This document shows, piece after piece, positions 38,701 through 53,700 of a stretch of 64,000 bases of DNA; position 1 is the stretch's first letter; each line of letters opens with the position of its first letter. Under the pieces are notes generated by a model. The model was not told the DNA's origin. It was given only the letters and a program-made list of their open reading frames with translations, and made no database searches. The position numbers and the translations under genes are program-made. This DNA is from Epiperipatus broadwayi (taxonomy: Eukaryota > Onychophora > Udeonychophora > Euonychophora > Peripatidae), in NCBI GenBank assembly GCA_028023455.1, contig JAQFVV010006310.1, forward strand, positions 992,001 through 1,056,000. Direction: 5' to 3'.

Positions 38701-41700
38701 ATATTGTAGATTAAAATATGAAAGTAAGGGAGTAATAGTAAATGGAGATTAGTTAAGTCATCTAGATTTTGTAAATGATATTATTTTGCTTTAGAACTTC
38801 AGGAAATCTTGTAAGAGTTATCAGATGAAAGTAAAAATGTAAGACAAAAAAAGATAAATGGGGCTAAAACGGCTAATTTTCTCACAAAAAAAATAGATTG
38901 ATAATTATAAATTAGAAATAAACAAGTACAACTACCTTGGTCAGATTATAAGTACAAGGGAAACATAATAGATGAAAATAATAAATTAAAGTTAAATGGA
39001 TTGCTTTTGATGCTGGAAATATGGCTACATATTTGAAAACTAAGATTTTTAATAGATGTGTTTTACCAGCTCTTACTTATGGATCCAAGTCTTGGACATT
39101 TTAACAGAAGCACGACACAGAGACTTCAGACTACTCAGTGTACTATGGAGATATGTATGTTAGGAATAACAAGAAGAGATTAAAAAATGAAATACATGGA
39201 TGAGAGAACAAAGAGATATTTCAGATATCATTGTTACAATTAAGAGACTAAAATAGAACTGAACTAGACATATTGTTAGAAGAAATGATAATGAATAGCT
39301 AGCAGAAATTTGAAATAGAATCCCAAGAGATTGCAAAAGACAAAAAAAAAGACCACAGGCTAACAGAGTTAAACATGGAGAGAGTGAATTGATAATGGTT
39401 GAAAATAAAGATAATGATGAATACTACTACCACTTTATACATAAAGAAAGTATTGAAAACATTAAATATAACTTTTAATATATTGGATATTCTTGTGAGA
39501 ATTAGAAGAAAAGTAGGTTATATGCTTTCAATGTGGATATGTAGATAATAAATTAATCATTTAAAAAGAAATGAAATGGTTAAATTTTTACATGATGGAC
39601 ACAAAAGTGAAAATTGAAAATATTGTTAAATAAGAAATTTTTAATGGAAGCAACAACATATATTAGTTTATCTGTATAAAAATTGAGATGAATATATTAT
39701 GAAAAGTACTAAATTATATTAACAATGGGTAGAATGAGAGAATATTAATATTAGTTAAAGACTGAGATTTAGAGATATGTTTTTATTCTTTTGTTGTTAA
39801 ATGTTATGATACACAAAAGTGTACAGTCGTACATTTAACATTACATTTGTTAGAAATAAATGAAATGAAATTTAAACTGTTTCATGCATATATATAGTTT
39901 ATCATAAAGGATTCACTGCTCTTTAACTCAGTTTTAAGTTTATATCTGGGCTAATTATAATATAATAATCTCTAATCTAATAAATAATTATTAATAAAAT
40001 TGATATATTTATCTAAAAAGATAATAATCATCATTAAGATTATGAAGAGTCATCTTTTGTAAATTATCCCTAATAAAATACAAAAAATAAATAAAGAACA
40101 ATCAAGAACTAGTTCATCAGAAATGTATTTTAGGGATAATTTCTATTTTTCTTATGTTTGCATTTATTTGTTTGAAATGCAAGGCTGCTGAACAGAAATT
40201 TTCAGGCATATATATATTCAAAAACTGTATTTATAATTAAAGAAAATGATATAAAAGTAAAAGAAATATTTCCAAAACTTAAAATATCTATTTCACAATA
40301 ATGAGCATGATTAAAACTAACAGATGATTTTGATTAAAGCATATTTGATACTAAAATTAAATAAAATAGTCTTACATTGTACATATGAATTAAAGAGAAA
40401 CAAAGTATCACTCATTAAATGAAATGTAAAATGAATGATGTCTCTTTTTAGGGTAATAAACAAATACTTTAGACTAGTATACATCATAAAACATGATCCA
40501 GTTCATAAACTTTAAAAACTTATATCTTACCTTGCCTTCAAATAATATGCTAGTTCAGATTCTATCTTATCTTGATTGGATTGAGCATTTTTCTTCATAG
40601 ACCAATATATATATATACACAAATAGATAACATGTCCAATGGCAGAGCAGGCCAATAGGCAATGATGCTCACTGAATCAGATTGCTCTTATCCTGGATGA
40701 GTATCTGGCCATAAATAATTAATCCAATTGGAGATGAAATCAAACAACAACTGTTAAAGCTGAATGGCAATGCACCCTTCCAATATATAGTGTCCCAATA
40801 AAAAAAGCTTAGAGGCAAAAGTTTTAACAATAATTTGTATATTCTCAATAAAAAAGACAATGAATCTACAATCTGCCATTCTACCAGTGTATTAAACTAA
40901 GCATATTTTTAACAACTTTTTCATTTAAAGCAATACTTTTTAGAATGATTATGTAGAATGCATTTTTATTAAGAATACCATTTACTAATTTGAGCTAAGA
41001 TTTACTCAGTGATGATTATTAGGATTCATATTTGGAATAATTTCTTTCTAAATTTTTTTTACTAAATTTAGCAGAACACAAATTGGATTAATGATCATTT
41101 TTAATATAAAATGTCTAAAATGTAAGTAATAAGTTTTGAGATCTGTTTTTTTTTTTTCTAAGTTAGTTTGAAGATACTTTATATTAGGTGAGAGGTACAT
41201 ATGGTTCTACATCTTATATAATAATAAAATTAGGAAAATTATTGTCTTTTTTGTTTTCAGTATTGCTTGTGTTGATTTCCTGAGACATTATTTTAATAGG
41301 CTGATAATCAGTAGTAAAATTTCAGGTTTTTATGATATTTCATTATATGATAAATCATTGCACTACATTTTATCATGTTCAATAGATTACAAGACAATAC
41401 ATTACATGTACATATCATCCAGTGCATTTTTCATCACTGTCCAAATTTTCATGTGTACTTTTTATTGCAGTTCAAACATTATTATTATGCAATTTCAATA
41501 TCATAAATAAGTAATTTTTTTTACAAGTAACTTTTTCGTATTTAGTAAAAAAATATTTTTTTTCTAGTTAATAAATATTTTTCTGTTTTTTGCAAAAAAC
41601 TAATATAAAGTTAATTCTGCATATGCCTTTTGAAATTTGTTCCCTCCTTCCATACTTGGTCATATTTATTTTTGTAATTGTCTAAAATTTTAAGCTATAA

Positions 41701-44700
41701 ATTACTGATTGTGAAAACATACATTTTTTATTCTTTTTTTTTTTTTTAACTGTAATAAAAAGTACACATAATAATTTGGAAAATGCACAAATAAAAATAT
41801 AGGGCATTGAAACACTATAATGCAACAAATATGTCATTTATCTTTTAGTATTTCAAACGTTTAATTTTTAGTTTATTTGTTTGTTATTAATTATTTTTAT
41901 TTGTAAATAAAAATTTCTATTGTTTTTATAAAATTTCAATTTATATTATTTATTTGCAAAAAAAATCTATCATTATGAAAAAAGAAATTGGTTATTAAAG
42001 ATTAGTTATCAAATAGAATAAAAAAGTTATTTATAAAAAAAATTACTTATTAAATGAATATCTTTTTTTTTTTAAAAAAAATAAATAAATTGTATAACAA
42101 TTTTAAAACTTGGTGAAAAATATAGTTATTTTGGCCTGTGATGAAAATAACACATGATGTTGCTATGTAATGTGATGCGAGTCAAAATTATAGGAGTGTT
42201 TAAAAAATTTAGACATTAAATTTATTAATAAATTATTTATAGACATCTTTTTTTTATTTGGCAATATATTAATTCATCGTAAAATGTTCTTTATAATATC
42301 TTTTCCATAATTTTTTTAAATCTTTATGTTTGCTTATATGGAAAGAAATAATGGATTTTTTTTTCTTTTGTTGTTTGGTTAGATAATTTTTTCAAATCAA
42401 TAGATGTAGGTATATAACATTTAAAAAATTTTAGAAGAGTTTTGTCATTTTTCTATTTTATTATCATTCTCATATTTTTTATCAATTTACATTATAATAT
42501 ATATTCAACTGCATTAAAAGTAAAAAAAAAAATTGACTGCTATGTGTGTGCTATAAGAAAAACAGAAATTTCTAGAAAAATTCATCAAGTAACTCACATG
42601 ATCTGGGAATTAATTGATTATTCTCTACATTTTATATATTTGAGCAAATTTTGAAAGTGTTATATTCTTTGATGCTGAGAATGAAGTAAAATATTGGTTT
42701 AAAAAAATAGGTAAATGGAGTGTCAGTTAATTTCTATGGCAAAAATATGTAAAGTTGTAAATAAATGCTTCATTGTTAATGTAAGTTATGTAGAAAAATA
42801 TTGTGTATATCAGTGATATAATATAAAGTTATTGAATTTTACTTTCTTATTTTATTTTTAATGACTAAATGATTCATACTTTCTGGTTGGATGTGTGTTG
42901 TATTTCATTCCCATTAATATAAAGGCAATGAATAATAAATTCATAATATTAATTGTTATTTTAGTCTGCTCGCAAGTGGTTCTGATGATGTACAAATAAT
43001 ACTGTGGGATCCATTTAAGCACAAGAAACTAACTAGTATTAAAACAGGGCACCATGGCAATATATTTTCAGTTAAGGTATGTATTTATTTATTTGCTTTT
43101 TCAAAAAAAAAACAATATAAGTTTTATATAAAATATGTATAAGATTTAGTTTGCTAATTTAATATAAGTTGACTAAACATAGTGGAGATACAAATCTATT
43201 TCTAAAAAAAAAAGTTATGTAAGTGTGGGAAGATAAGTCTTTTAATGATATACTTTTAAGGGGTTTAATTTTATTACATTAATACTACATCTTACAAATT
43301 ATTACTTGTGGTATTAAAATTGTAATATGAAATTGGAAGAATCAAAATAATTTTAAATGCCGTGATATGAAATTGGAAGAATCAAAATATATTTTAAATG
43401 CAGCATATATTTTCAAGAGCAATTATCTTCACTACTGCAAGCTTGAGCAATCAATGGACACCAATAGTGCAATAAGGGTTCCATCTCTAGACCAAGTTCT
43501 AGCTTTTGCCTGTGTCAGTGAAGATTTAGATTCAGAGCTGGAGCTAAAAACCAGAAACTGATCTGGATGGGGAAGTTTTATGGCTTATACCACCCCTGGT
43601 GACTATTGATTACTCATGTTTACAGTCTTTACAGCTGAATGAAGGTAATTGCTCTGGTTGCTGAAAATTTTGTTTCATGGGAACTTGCCCAAGGATTGGA
43701 AAAGCATCATATGTACTCATTGAATGGTTATCTTCATTTCCTAGAAAGGTTTGCCATTTTAATGCATTTTTTTTTTGTTCATTCTTAAATTTGATATGAT
43801 AGTAAATGTGCACTTCAAATTTAATTTAATATGTTTCAAAGTGCTTTCAATGGAACATTATTACATTTTCTATTTATTACTGAGTCTGCATTACTAATGG
43901 GCTATACTTTTTTTTTAATTTCTGTTTCTTGTTATTATACTTACTGCAAATCATCTTTATTTCTTTCAAGATTATTTTTAATGTTCTTTATATATTTTTC
44001 TTGTAAGAAATAGTAATATAATTATATGTAGATGGTAATTATTTTAAAGATAAGAATTTTTCATAGTTTATTATCATTTTTTTAGATAAAATTTGAACCC
44101 ATGTTTTGATCTTGGTCTTTATATAAATATTCGTTTCTGAAAATAAATTATAGCCATTCTAAGTTTTACATGTGATGGATCTTTTGTTAATCTAAGAGGA
44201 TAAATTATTTGATGTTTCAGTTTGAATTTTGCAGTGTTTTCAAGAAAGAAATACAAATCCAATTAAATTTCATATTAACTATTAAAGCTATTAGAAAATC
44301 ACTGATTTTTACAGAAAGTCTTGTTTGAAAGTAATTTTTTGAGATAGTTTGAATTCTTAGTATGAGTTATCACAACAACTTTAAACTTTCAACTGTTAAT
44401 GATTGGAATAAAATGTTGTATATTTATAATCTCTTACTTGAATAAGATATTGGATATTTATATTCTTTAAGATGATCCAATGAAGTATTACATTAATTTT
44501 TTTTATTATAAAATCTACATACAATTATGTGCCATCCTAATCTTAACTACATAAATATGTTGTACTTACTTTTTTTCATTTTTAAGTTTTATAGCCTCAT
44601 ATCATTATCACATTCTGAAATAGTTATCAAAAAAAATATTGTACTTATAGTTTGTATTCACATATTTTTGGAAAAATTAATGTAAAAACATCTTAAAACT

Positions 44701-47700
44701 TTTTTTTTTAACAAATAATAACTGAAATTTATTGTATTAAGAATACTTTATAAAATCATTAAGGAATCACCTCACTACACATGTGCTGTATAGATTTAAA
44801 CACTTCAGGAATATTCTTTTGTTTAGAAAGGCGAATATTCCTGAAGTGTTTAAAGCTATACAGTGCACATGTGTAGAGGTGTGATTCTTTAATGATTATT
44901 ACAAATTAAAAACACAGTGCTAGATAAATAAACAACTCATTAAAAATATTTTAATGCGATATTTTATCAATATTAAATTTTGTAACAAAATTCATTAATC
45001 AAAACACAAATTAGTACTTATCACTCCTATCTAAACATAGAGAAAAACAACAGTCATTTTATCATTACAGTATTCCTTTCCAAAACAAAAATTCATCAAG
45101 AGACTCTGTGAGTTAACATCAATATATTGGGACCAAATATTATATAGTGATGAAATGATTGTTGATTTTTCTTGTGTATTGGTAATGAGTGTCTAAATAT
45201 TTTATCATTTACATGCTTGTTTACAGTTTGATTAGCCATCTTTGTTACATATATTTAAATGCATATTGATATATATTTTGAATATGTTATTTTTATCTAA
45301 ATATATGTGCTAGTAAATAAAATTAAATATTAAGTTGTATGTATTGTAAAGTTTTTTGCTTTAATACAATTTATATCTGGGCAAAAGAATACTACTATAA
45401 ATAGATATACTTGATTATTTTTAATGATTATTTTTCTGCCCCTTCTTAATTGTAATTTATCATACAATTTCATATTCAAAATCTATATTTATAACTTGTG
45501 ATATTAGTCCATGTATTATACAAATGACAAAGCTTTTTACTTTGTTAAATTGTATATTTATAAAATCTTGTGATCTTTTACTATAAAACTACCACTTGAA
45601 TGGATATGAGAGAAACCTACTTTTTATATATTTAAAAGATGCATATTACAACTTTTTACATTTAGAAATAATATATCATAATGTTTGATTTATTACAAAA
45701 TTGCTCTTTTCTAATATTTTAATAATTATTTATTTTCTATAATCATATAATGCATTTTTTATATTATATGTTTATTTTTATCTATTCGTTATTATAGTTT
45801 TTACCACACTCTAATGATGGAATAATTGTAAGTGGTGCTGCAGACAATAAAATTAGAGTTCATGAAATAAGATCCTGTGAAACAACACATGTATTTAGTT
45901 GCCATTTGGGCAGAGTGAAAAGGCTTGCAATTGCTCCCAATGTACCATTCATGTTTTGGAGTGCTGCAGAAGATGGAACAGTTATGTGAGTAATCCAAGA
46001 TATTATAGATGTTTAATCCATGTTCTTCAGTTTAAGCCAGTCATTAATGGTTTCATATATATTACTTTACTTCATTTTAAACCAATCTTCAGCATTATAT
46101 ATTAACTTCTCCTGAGTTACTTTCATGTAATTATGCAAATTGTTGAGTTGGAATTATAAACACAAATTAGGCGATTGTTTAATATGAATGTTGACTATTA
46201 TACTATAAAGTTATTTATTAATTTAGTTGATCTTAGTACCATTTTTATTTTATATCAAATGATATTTAATGCTTTCATCTTTTCTTTTTTTTTAATGTAA
46301 ATATTATTTTTGTTGTAATTTATTTATTTTTTTAGTAATGTTTTATATAATTAATTTAAAACAGTATTAATAAAACAGCAAATTAACAATAGCAATAATA
46401 ATAAATAAATAAATAAACAAGATGGATAAACCATGAATTAAAAGTGTCAGTATTTCTGTGATTAAAAAAAAAAATTAAAAGCTATTGAATCATTATAAAC
46501 TAATGAATAAGTGAATGGTTTATTGATCAGAAGTTCTTTAAAAGTTTAAGCATTGTGATAAAGATAGAGCCACAATCCACAGATCTTGAGCTCTAATCCA
46601 TCACTATATCATTGAACTAAACCATACAGGCATCATGAACTAATACTTCTTGAAAAGTTATTCATTTATATTCTTGCAATGCAGACTTTAAAATGATATT
46701 GATAGTCAGGTAACAGTGCATTTCACATTTCAAGACAAAAATTGATTTCTTATAATGTATAAATAAGAAAGTCAGGACAGTTATTAAAATAGAGTTTATT
46801 TTAATAAAATATTAATAAAAATATTAAAAATTTACTCATTTTCAGTGTAATATTTATGCTTAATTTATCTCAGTATAATATATTTTTTATCTTTGTATAC
46901 TCTCTATTATAAAATGTTTTGGTTTTTTTTAATTCTGTGATTATATTTGTTTTTTAGGGAATTTGATTTGCGTATGAAACACCAGTGTTCCAGTAATTGT
47001 AACAGTGTGTTAATTAACTTGAATGCCCATATAGGTTCAAGTGCTGAAGCAAAATGTTTAGCTATAAACCCTTTAAGTCCCCATCAGCTTGCAGTAGGAG
47101 CAAATGATCCATTTGTTAGATTATATGATCGAAGAATGCTAACAACTAAAACTTTAAAATATCCAAATGAAAATCATCCAAGGGGACCTTGGGAAGTAAA
47201 CAATCTAAAAACAGTCCATACAATGGATAGTGAAGATTTTAGATTGCCACCTGGATCAGTTCAGTATTTTGTAGCAGGTAAGCTTATGTTAATTGCATCA
47301 ATATCAATTGGTAGAAAATAAACTGAAAAATCAGGATTTATAAATATTAAAAAAAAAACATTGATGTAAACTGCTTATTTAATTCATTTTCAATCAATTT
47401 TTTGCTTTTTTTTATAATGAAAAGTACTAAGAAATATAATTCTAAAGAAAAACACAAAGAAAATAATGTTTCTGGAAGTAAAAAGAGGAAATCAGGCAAG
47501 TGTCTTCATTTGTTATCACTAAGAATTTAATGGATATTCACAGTAATGAGATAATGTTCTTTATTGCCTTGCAATAAGGTGATTAACAATTTTAATTTAC
47601 CTACCCAGAATAACAAAAATCTTAAGAGAGAACAAAAAGTCTACTGTTTATTATGTGGAAAAGTTATTTAGGAACTGGTAACAGTTAATTATATTGGTGA

Positions 47701-50700
47701 CAACTGCGCATTGCAATATAAAAATTTAACTAATAATTAATTAATTAAATTTTTTTAAATTTAAAATAAGTAGAAAAGTGATAACATTTTTTGATTGGTG
47801 TTCACAAGGGACCAAATTTGATCTAAGCTAGCTGAACATTCTTAAATTATTTTAGAAATAATATACAAAGAATGATTTAAACTTGAATAATGAATTTATT
47901 CCTCAAAGTATATAATATTATTAGTTTATTAATATCTTAACTAGTGGCTTGCTGGTTGAATTCCATAAATTAACTTAGTTAAAATTATTAATGATGCATA
48001 CTCTTATTACAGTATATTATTTTATTCTGATAACTCTTCTTTGTTAACTTTTCATTATAATGCTTTCTTCTGCATATTGCACTGCTCACATAGTGCAGTT
48101 TTGCAAACACAGTGTTATTGGTACCCACACACTCAACTGTTCTCAAGTCTCTAGATCATATTGTTTTTACTTACCTAATTTGCATAAACAGTTTAATTAT
48201 TATCTTATTGAAAGTTATTTAGATTATTTTTATATTTGCATAATTTTAATATTGTGCATCGTATCTTTTTTCTAGAATGAATCTTTATTAATGTCTTATA
48301 TTGAGTAAATGCAAAGGAATGGGAACCATAAATAGTTGCTAAAATTGATACCTGTCAACAAGCAGCATATCAATTCATAAATGAACAATGCATTGATTAT
48401 TAATAATATACATAAATGTAATCTGCACACATTTTTATATGCATTAAAAACACATACTTTGACTAAAGATATATGCAAACCAATATAAGAATAATTGCAT
48501 GGCAATATCGTACACTAAAAATGATCTCAACTCACACACCGACTTCCAAACTGTACACTCATCCACATACTAAACATATAAAAACTGTTAAACTCTGTGT
48601 ACAATAATACACTTTAGAAATACCAGAATATAAATTCTGAGAACCCTTAATAATTTGTAATTAAAACCTTTTTTCAATCTGGAAATTTGTTCTTACCAAT
48701 ACCCATTGTAACATATATATTATTATAAATATACCTTACATAATACAAAGCACAATAATAAAAAATTAATAATGCATAAATAATTATTATGATAAAGCAA
48801 TAATAAGTATCTTAATTTCATAAAAAACACATTACACTTTTTTTCCCTGTTTAAATAAGCTTGAGAGTTTGAAAGTTCTTACATTAAATAAAATGAAAAT
48901 AACTCTCTTAACTGAGAAATATTTTCATTGACTATACAGGTAAAATATTGTATGGTTTTTATTGAATGCAGAAGAGATAAATAATAAATATAACAGAGCA
49001 GGAGTTTTTTGTAATATTGTCTCCATTTTTTAATTTTTAAAATGAAGAGGAGCTGCGAGCAGAACAAATAATCCAGGTAGACTTCAATGAGCAGATAATA
49101 AATGCTTCAATAATAAAAATTGAGACCATAATTAGGCAAAATTAAGACACAAAGCAAGTTCAAATTATTTTCTCTCTGCAGGGAAAATTAAACATATTTA
49201 AACAGATATATAAATAAATTATTGGAATTCCGAGATAATATTTTATTTGTATTGGATGAAATACAAATATATAACATCCTTTCCAAGATATTGAAAATAT
49301 CAGCACAGATAACATTTTTCTTTTTTTTAGTTGAAGGAAAAATTTTTAAATGATTATATTTTATTTCATCCTTTAAATTTGCTATAGTTTTAAAATAAAA
49401 CATTATTGTGTTGATTTCAATAATTGAGAATATAATTTTCAAAACAATTATTTGTAATAATAATAATTATATTTCAATCATTAATGCTTTGAAATAAACA
49501 TTTTAACCTGTCAGCATATAAATGACATTTCTTTAAGCAAGGCATTTAATAGAATATAAAAGCAATAATTTTAAATTTTATAATTAGCTTATATCACTTT
49601 AAACATTTTAAAGAACAAAGTATTAATGAACTGGCTTTTGGAAATAAATACTAGAGTTAGCTAAACAAAGTTCATAGAAACAGTAAAAACATATGTTACA
49701 CCTCTTTAGTTTATCAGTTTATGGCAGCATTTCCACATTTTTAATAAGCTTTAAAATTTTTTCTGTAACAATAAAGTTTGTTGTTTTCCAATGAAAAATA
49801 TTGTCTATAGGCAGAAGAGCTTATACAGGCCAAAGTATATTTTCTTTAATGATTTTAAAAGCTTCTAGCAGTACATTACTTATTTAAACAAAAATATTTA
49901 AAATGTAAGCTGAAAAGTTATTTTAAAAAAGTTGAAAAAGCAGTAATTTATTTTTCAGTTTTTTTTTAAGTGTGTGTGTGTTTGAGAGAAAATACTTCAG
50001 AGTTAATCATAGGGTATTTAGGAAACAATCAGAAATTGATATTGGGGTGGAGTTATTAAAATTTAGTGTAAATTTAATCTTTTGATTAATCAGGTCACAT
50101 AAAAATAGATTTGACTTTGAGACATATGTCTAGAAAGTAATTAAAATATAATTAATTTTTATTAAATAAAATCATTTATTTAATTTAAAGCAATATCTTT
50201 TCATTACTTTATTTAAGAGTATTTAAAGAATTATAAGTAAACTATTGAATATTAAAATACACTCCTCATGAAATTTATTACTTTTTATTAAAGATAATTA
50301 ATACTTTTAAAGATAATTTAACACTTAAAACAATTCATTTTAAACTTTCTCTCTCTTTACACTCACACACATAGATTTGTCCACATGTCACACTAGATGG
50401 ACTAGGAAGTTATTAAAAAGAATTATGAAATCTCTCACAATTTAATAATTAATATTTTAAAAGATAAATTAAGACTTTACTTACTCAAATTGACTCAAAA
50501 TATAATCCATTTAAAACTAATTTTACCCAAGTTTATCCTATCAACTTCTAACTTTAAACAACTATTAAGTCAATTAATTGATATTTTAGTAATTATTATT
50601 CAAATACATTTTAACACAGATATTCTATCTATATAACTTAGATTGCATAATAATGATTTGAATATACTTTAAAAATAATAAAGTTTATTTATCAAAAAAA

Positions 50701-53700
50701 TTATCTTTATTTGAGTTTAAAAAAACTTTTTTAAAGTACTTTTGAATGCTTAAATCTGACTGAACCAAATATAAAATTACAATATATATAAATAAAGCCC
50801 TAATTAGTAGGGGGGAACGACATATTTATTATGTGAATATTGTTTTATTATTTAAAATTAAAGTGTGTTTTTTAAACTTTTTAATTGTATTTATGAATGG
50901 AGTTGAAAGCTGATTTTTATTGAAATAATGTCTAGCTATACATTAACAATTATACACTTCAGCCTTTAATTTTGTGTTCAGAGAAAATTAGGTTCAGTCA
51001 GTGTAAAGTAATAATTTTATCTGTTTTTGTAGTCGGCACTGTTTTTAAGATTTACTAATATAAATTGATATCTTATTTATTAATTAGTATTAGCTTTAAA
51101 ATCGAAAGATAAGAAAAAAACATTAAAAAAATTAAATTAAATTTTTTTAAGGTAAATTTTTTTTTGCTAGTTAGCTTTGGTGGAGTCTTCAATTTCTTTA
51201 ATTCTGATCATATTTATTATTATATTATATATAGATCTTGCAAAACAAACTCTTAACAAGCTTTGTTAACATTTGTAAACACAAGCTTTATTAAATTAAG
51301 TCATGTGACACCTGACTTGATTTTTTTTTTTTTTTTAATTTTATTATTATATTGGATGCTTTTTTTGTATGTCTTTATTATGGATGGAAGCATTATTGAT
51401 TTTACTTTTGAAAAATATGGTATAATGTTTAGTATATTTATTTGATGATCCATAAATTTTAAAATATTCTTTGTGTTATCTTGATTATATTTTTTAACTA
51501 TAGGTATTAATGTAATTTAATATAAAAAATTAAATATAAGTTATGCATGCAATCCTAATTTGAATAAATATGTTTACATTTTAAAATCCATTACTCTTGC
51601 TTGCACTCAGTGGCACTATTGTATGGAGAGTTCTGCCTATCTTTACATTTTATTGATGGTATAATCTTACTATAATAAATTAAATTTAAAATGAACTTTT
51701 TTTATGTAAATGTAAAGTTGAAAATGTGAATAATGCAATGTGTGTAAGTCAATATTTAAAGTATCATTTATAGGTGTTTGTATTTGTAGTAAAAAATATA
51801 TTATATGTATCTTGAGATCTATACTTTTATTAAAGTACAAAAAGTTATTAATTACATAAAATAATTTACTATGTATACATTTTATGAAGTGCTTAAGTAA
51901 AAAGTAGTACTTTTCTTTATGATGTGGTTATTTCTGAATAAATTATTAAAACTTTATATTGCTAATTCAATACTATTTTATGGAGAAACTAACTGATTAA
52001 ATCAGATCCTAATAGGAATCATTTTACTAATCTTGTAAATGATATAATGTTCTCAGCATTACATATTGTAATGGTCAAAACATATTCTGGAGGTGATAGA
52101 GAAAATAGTGGAAATGACATCTATTTAGCAATCTGGATGGATATTCTAACTAGAATACTATGAAATATGGAAGAACTGAATAACTGAATAGTTTGATCTT
52201 CCTTCTATTTTATTAGGTAATCATTACAAAACATCATATAATAATAACCTTATTATTGATTCACATTGATCATTTGTTTTATTTTTATTATTCTGGATTA
52301 TAAAAAGTTAATTATTCTTCCTCTAACTTGGGCACCATACTTGAATTATTTTATAATTTGAAGCCTGTCCATATTCTACTAATGGGAAACTACATCTGAT
52401 TTTAAGTAAATATATAAACATTACTTAACTAAAACAATAATCAATGTACTAGAATAATAAATTATTATTCTACTTTCATATTGGCTTGGCATCATTATCA
52501 TAATCATTATATCACTATTTTCTTCTAGCATCTATTCCTACACTTACTATATTCCATCTCATTACACAGACATTTATTTATGCAAAATTAGAGTGAGCAT
52601 AATTCTCTTCTGACTGTGATTATCTTATTATCTATTGACTATTAAAAGATACTTTCAATTGCTGCCTTAAAATCAACAGTAACAAATATTTATTAATTCA
52701 TAACTTAATTAAGTTTCAAAATAAATTATATTTACAGAAATGATATACAAGAAAATTCCTAATAGATTCTTTATAGATTTTTGCCAAATAAAATTAATCT
52801 TTAACATGATTTTTATATCTCATGCTTTTAAATGTATTACAACTTGTGTTGAAAATTTATACCTCCCATATTTGTAAATATTATTACAAACTTTTGAATG
52901 TTGAATAGAGGCATAGATTTACTATATTTCTAAATATCAGTATAGACTTGTGAATTTTAGATTGAGATTTAGGATTAGTACATTTCTAAATATTGTATAG
53001 ATTTCAGAATTTTGGATAGACACTTATATTTAGTACATTTTTAAATATCATATTCAATCTGTAATGTTTCATTAAATGTTGCATTCACAATATTATCGTA
53101 AGACAGATCACTAACATTTATTTTCTGGTCCTGTTATTCTCATATAGTACAGTATTCAATGTTGAACAGATAATCAAAACATAATTTAGAGAAATGAACT
53201 TCACAATGCAATAAGTAGAATATAACACAAAATTAATAAAAGTAAAAAAATTTAAGGATGAACATTCTACTCAATCACTAACCTTACACAACCCAGACAT
53301 TTCGTGCTCATCTCCTGCCTTTCTTCAAAACATGTAATAATAATTAAATCTTTCATGGCATATTATGTTTTCAGATTCATTTTCTCTATATAAATTCAAA
53401 TATATATCATTATTATCAATTACAACTCAATATTCTTCAGCTATAGATAATGCTCTTCCTAGCAAATGTTTCCATAAATTTCATATGAACACTAGTGTTA
53501 TTTAAAAGAGGAGAATGCTCTTTTGATATAGCTAAACTTATAAACTTTTTTATTATTTCAAAATATAATCATTCTTAAACATATTTATCATTAACTTATT
53601 AAATATTTCTTAGTTATATTCATCATCATTTAAAATCTTTGAAGATACAAACAACAACATGTGATGTAATACATAAATATCTGGCATATCAAATTAAACA

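Larger units (their letters stand above)
43077..45797 (+). other. WDTC1 intron c-d (2.7 kb)
   Basis: GTATGT to TTATTATAG. It holds a 40 bp tandem duplication, a family-B foldback relative and a 144 bp palindrome, listed separately. The rest is AT-rich with no recognised content. Confidence 0.85.

Noticed and set aside
47415-47500. Lysine-rich open stretch (TKKYNSKEKHKENN...KKRKSG) that could be an extra WDTC1 exon
   Set aside because: No acceptor gives the phase needed between exons e and f, the donor would be a GC site, and exons e and f already join perfectly to match WDTC1.
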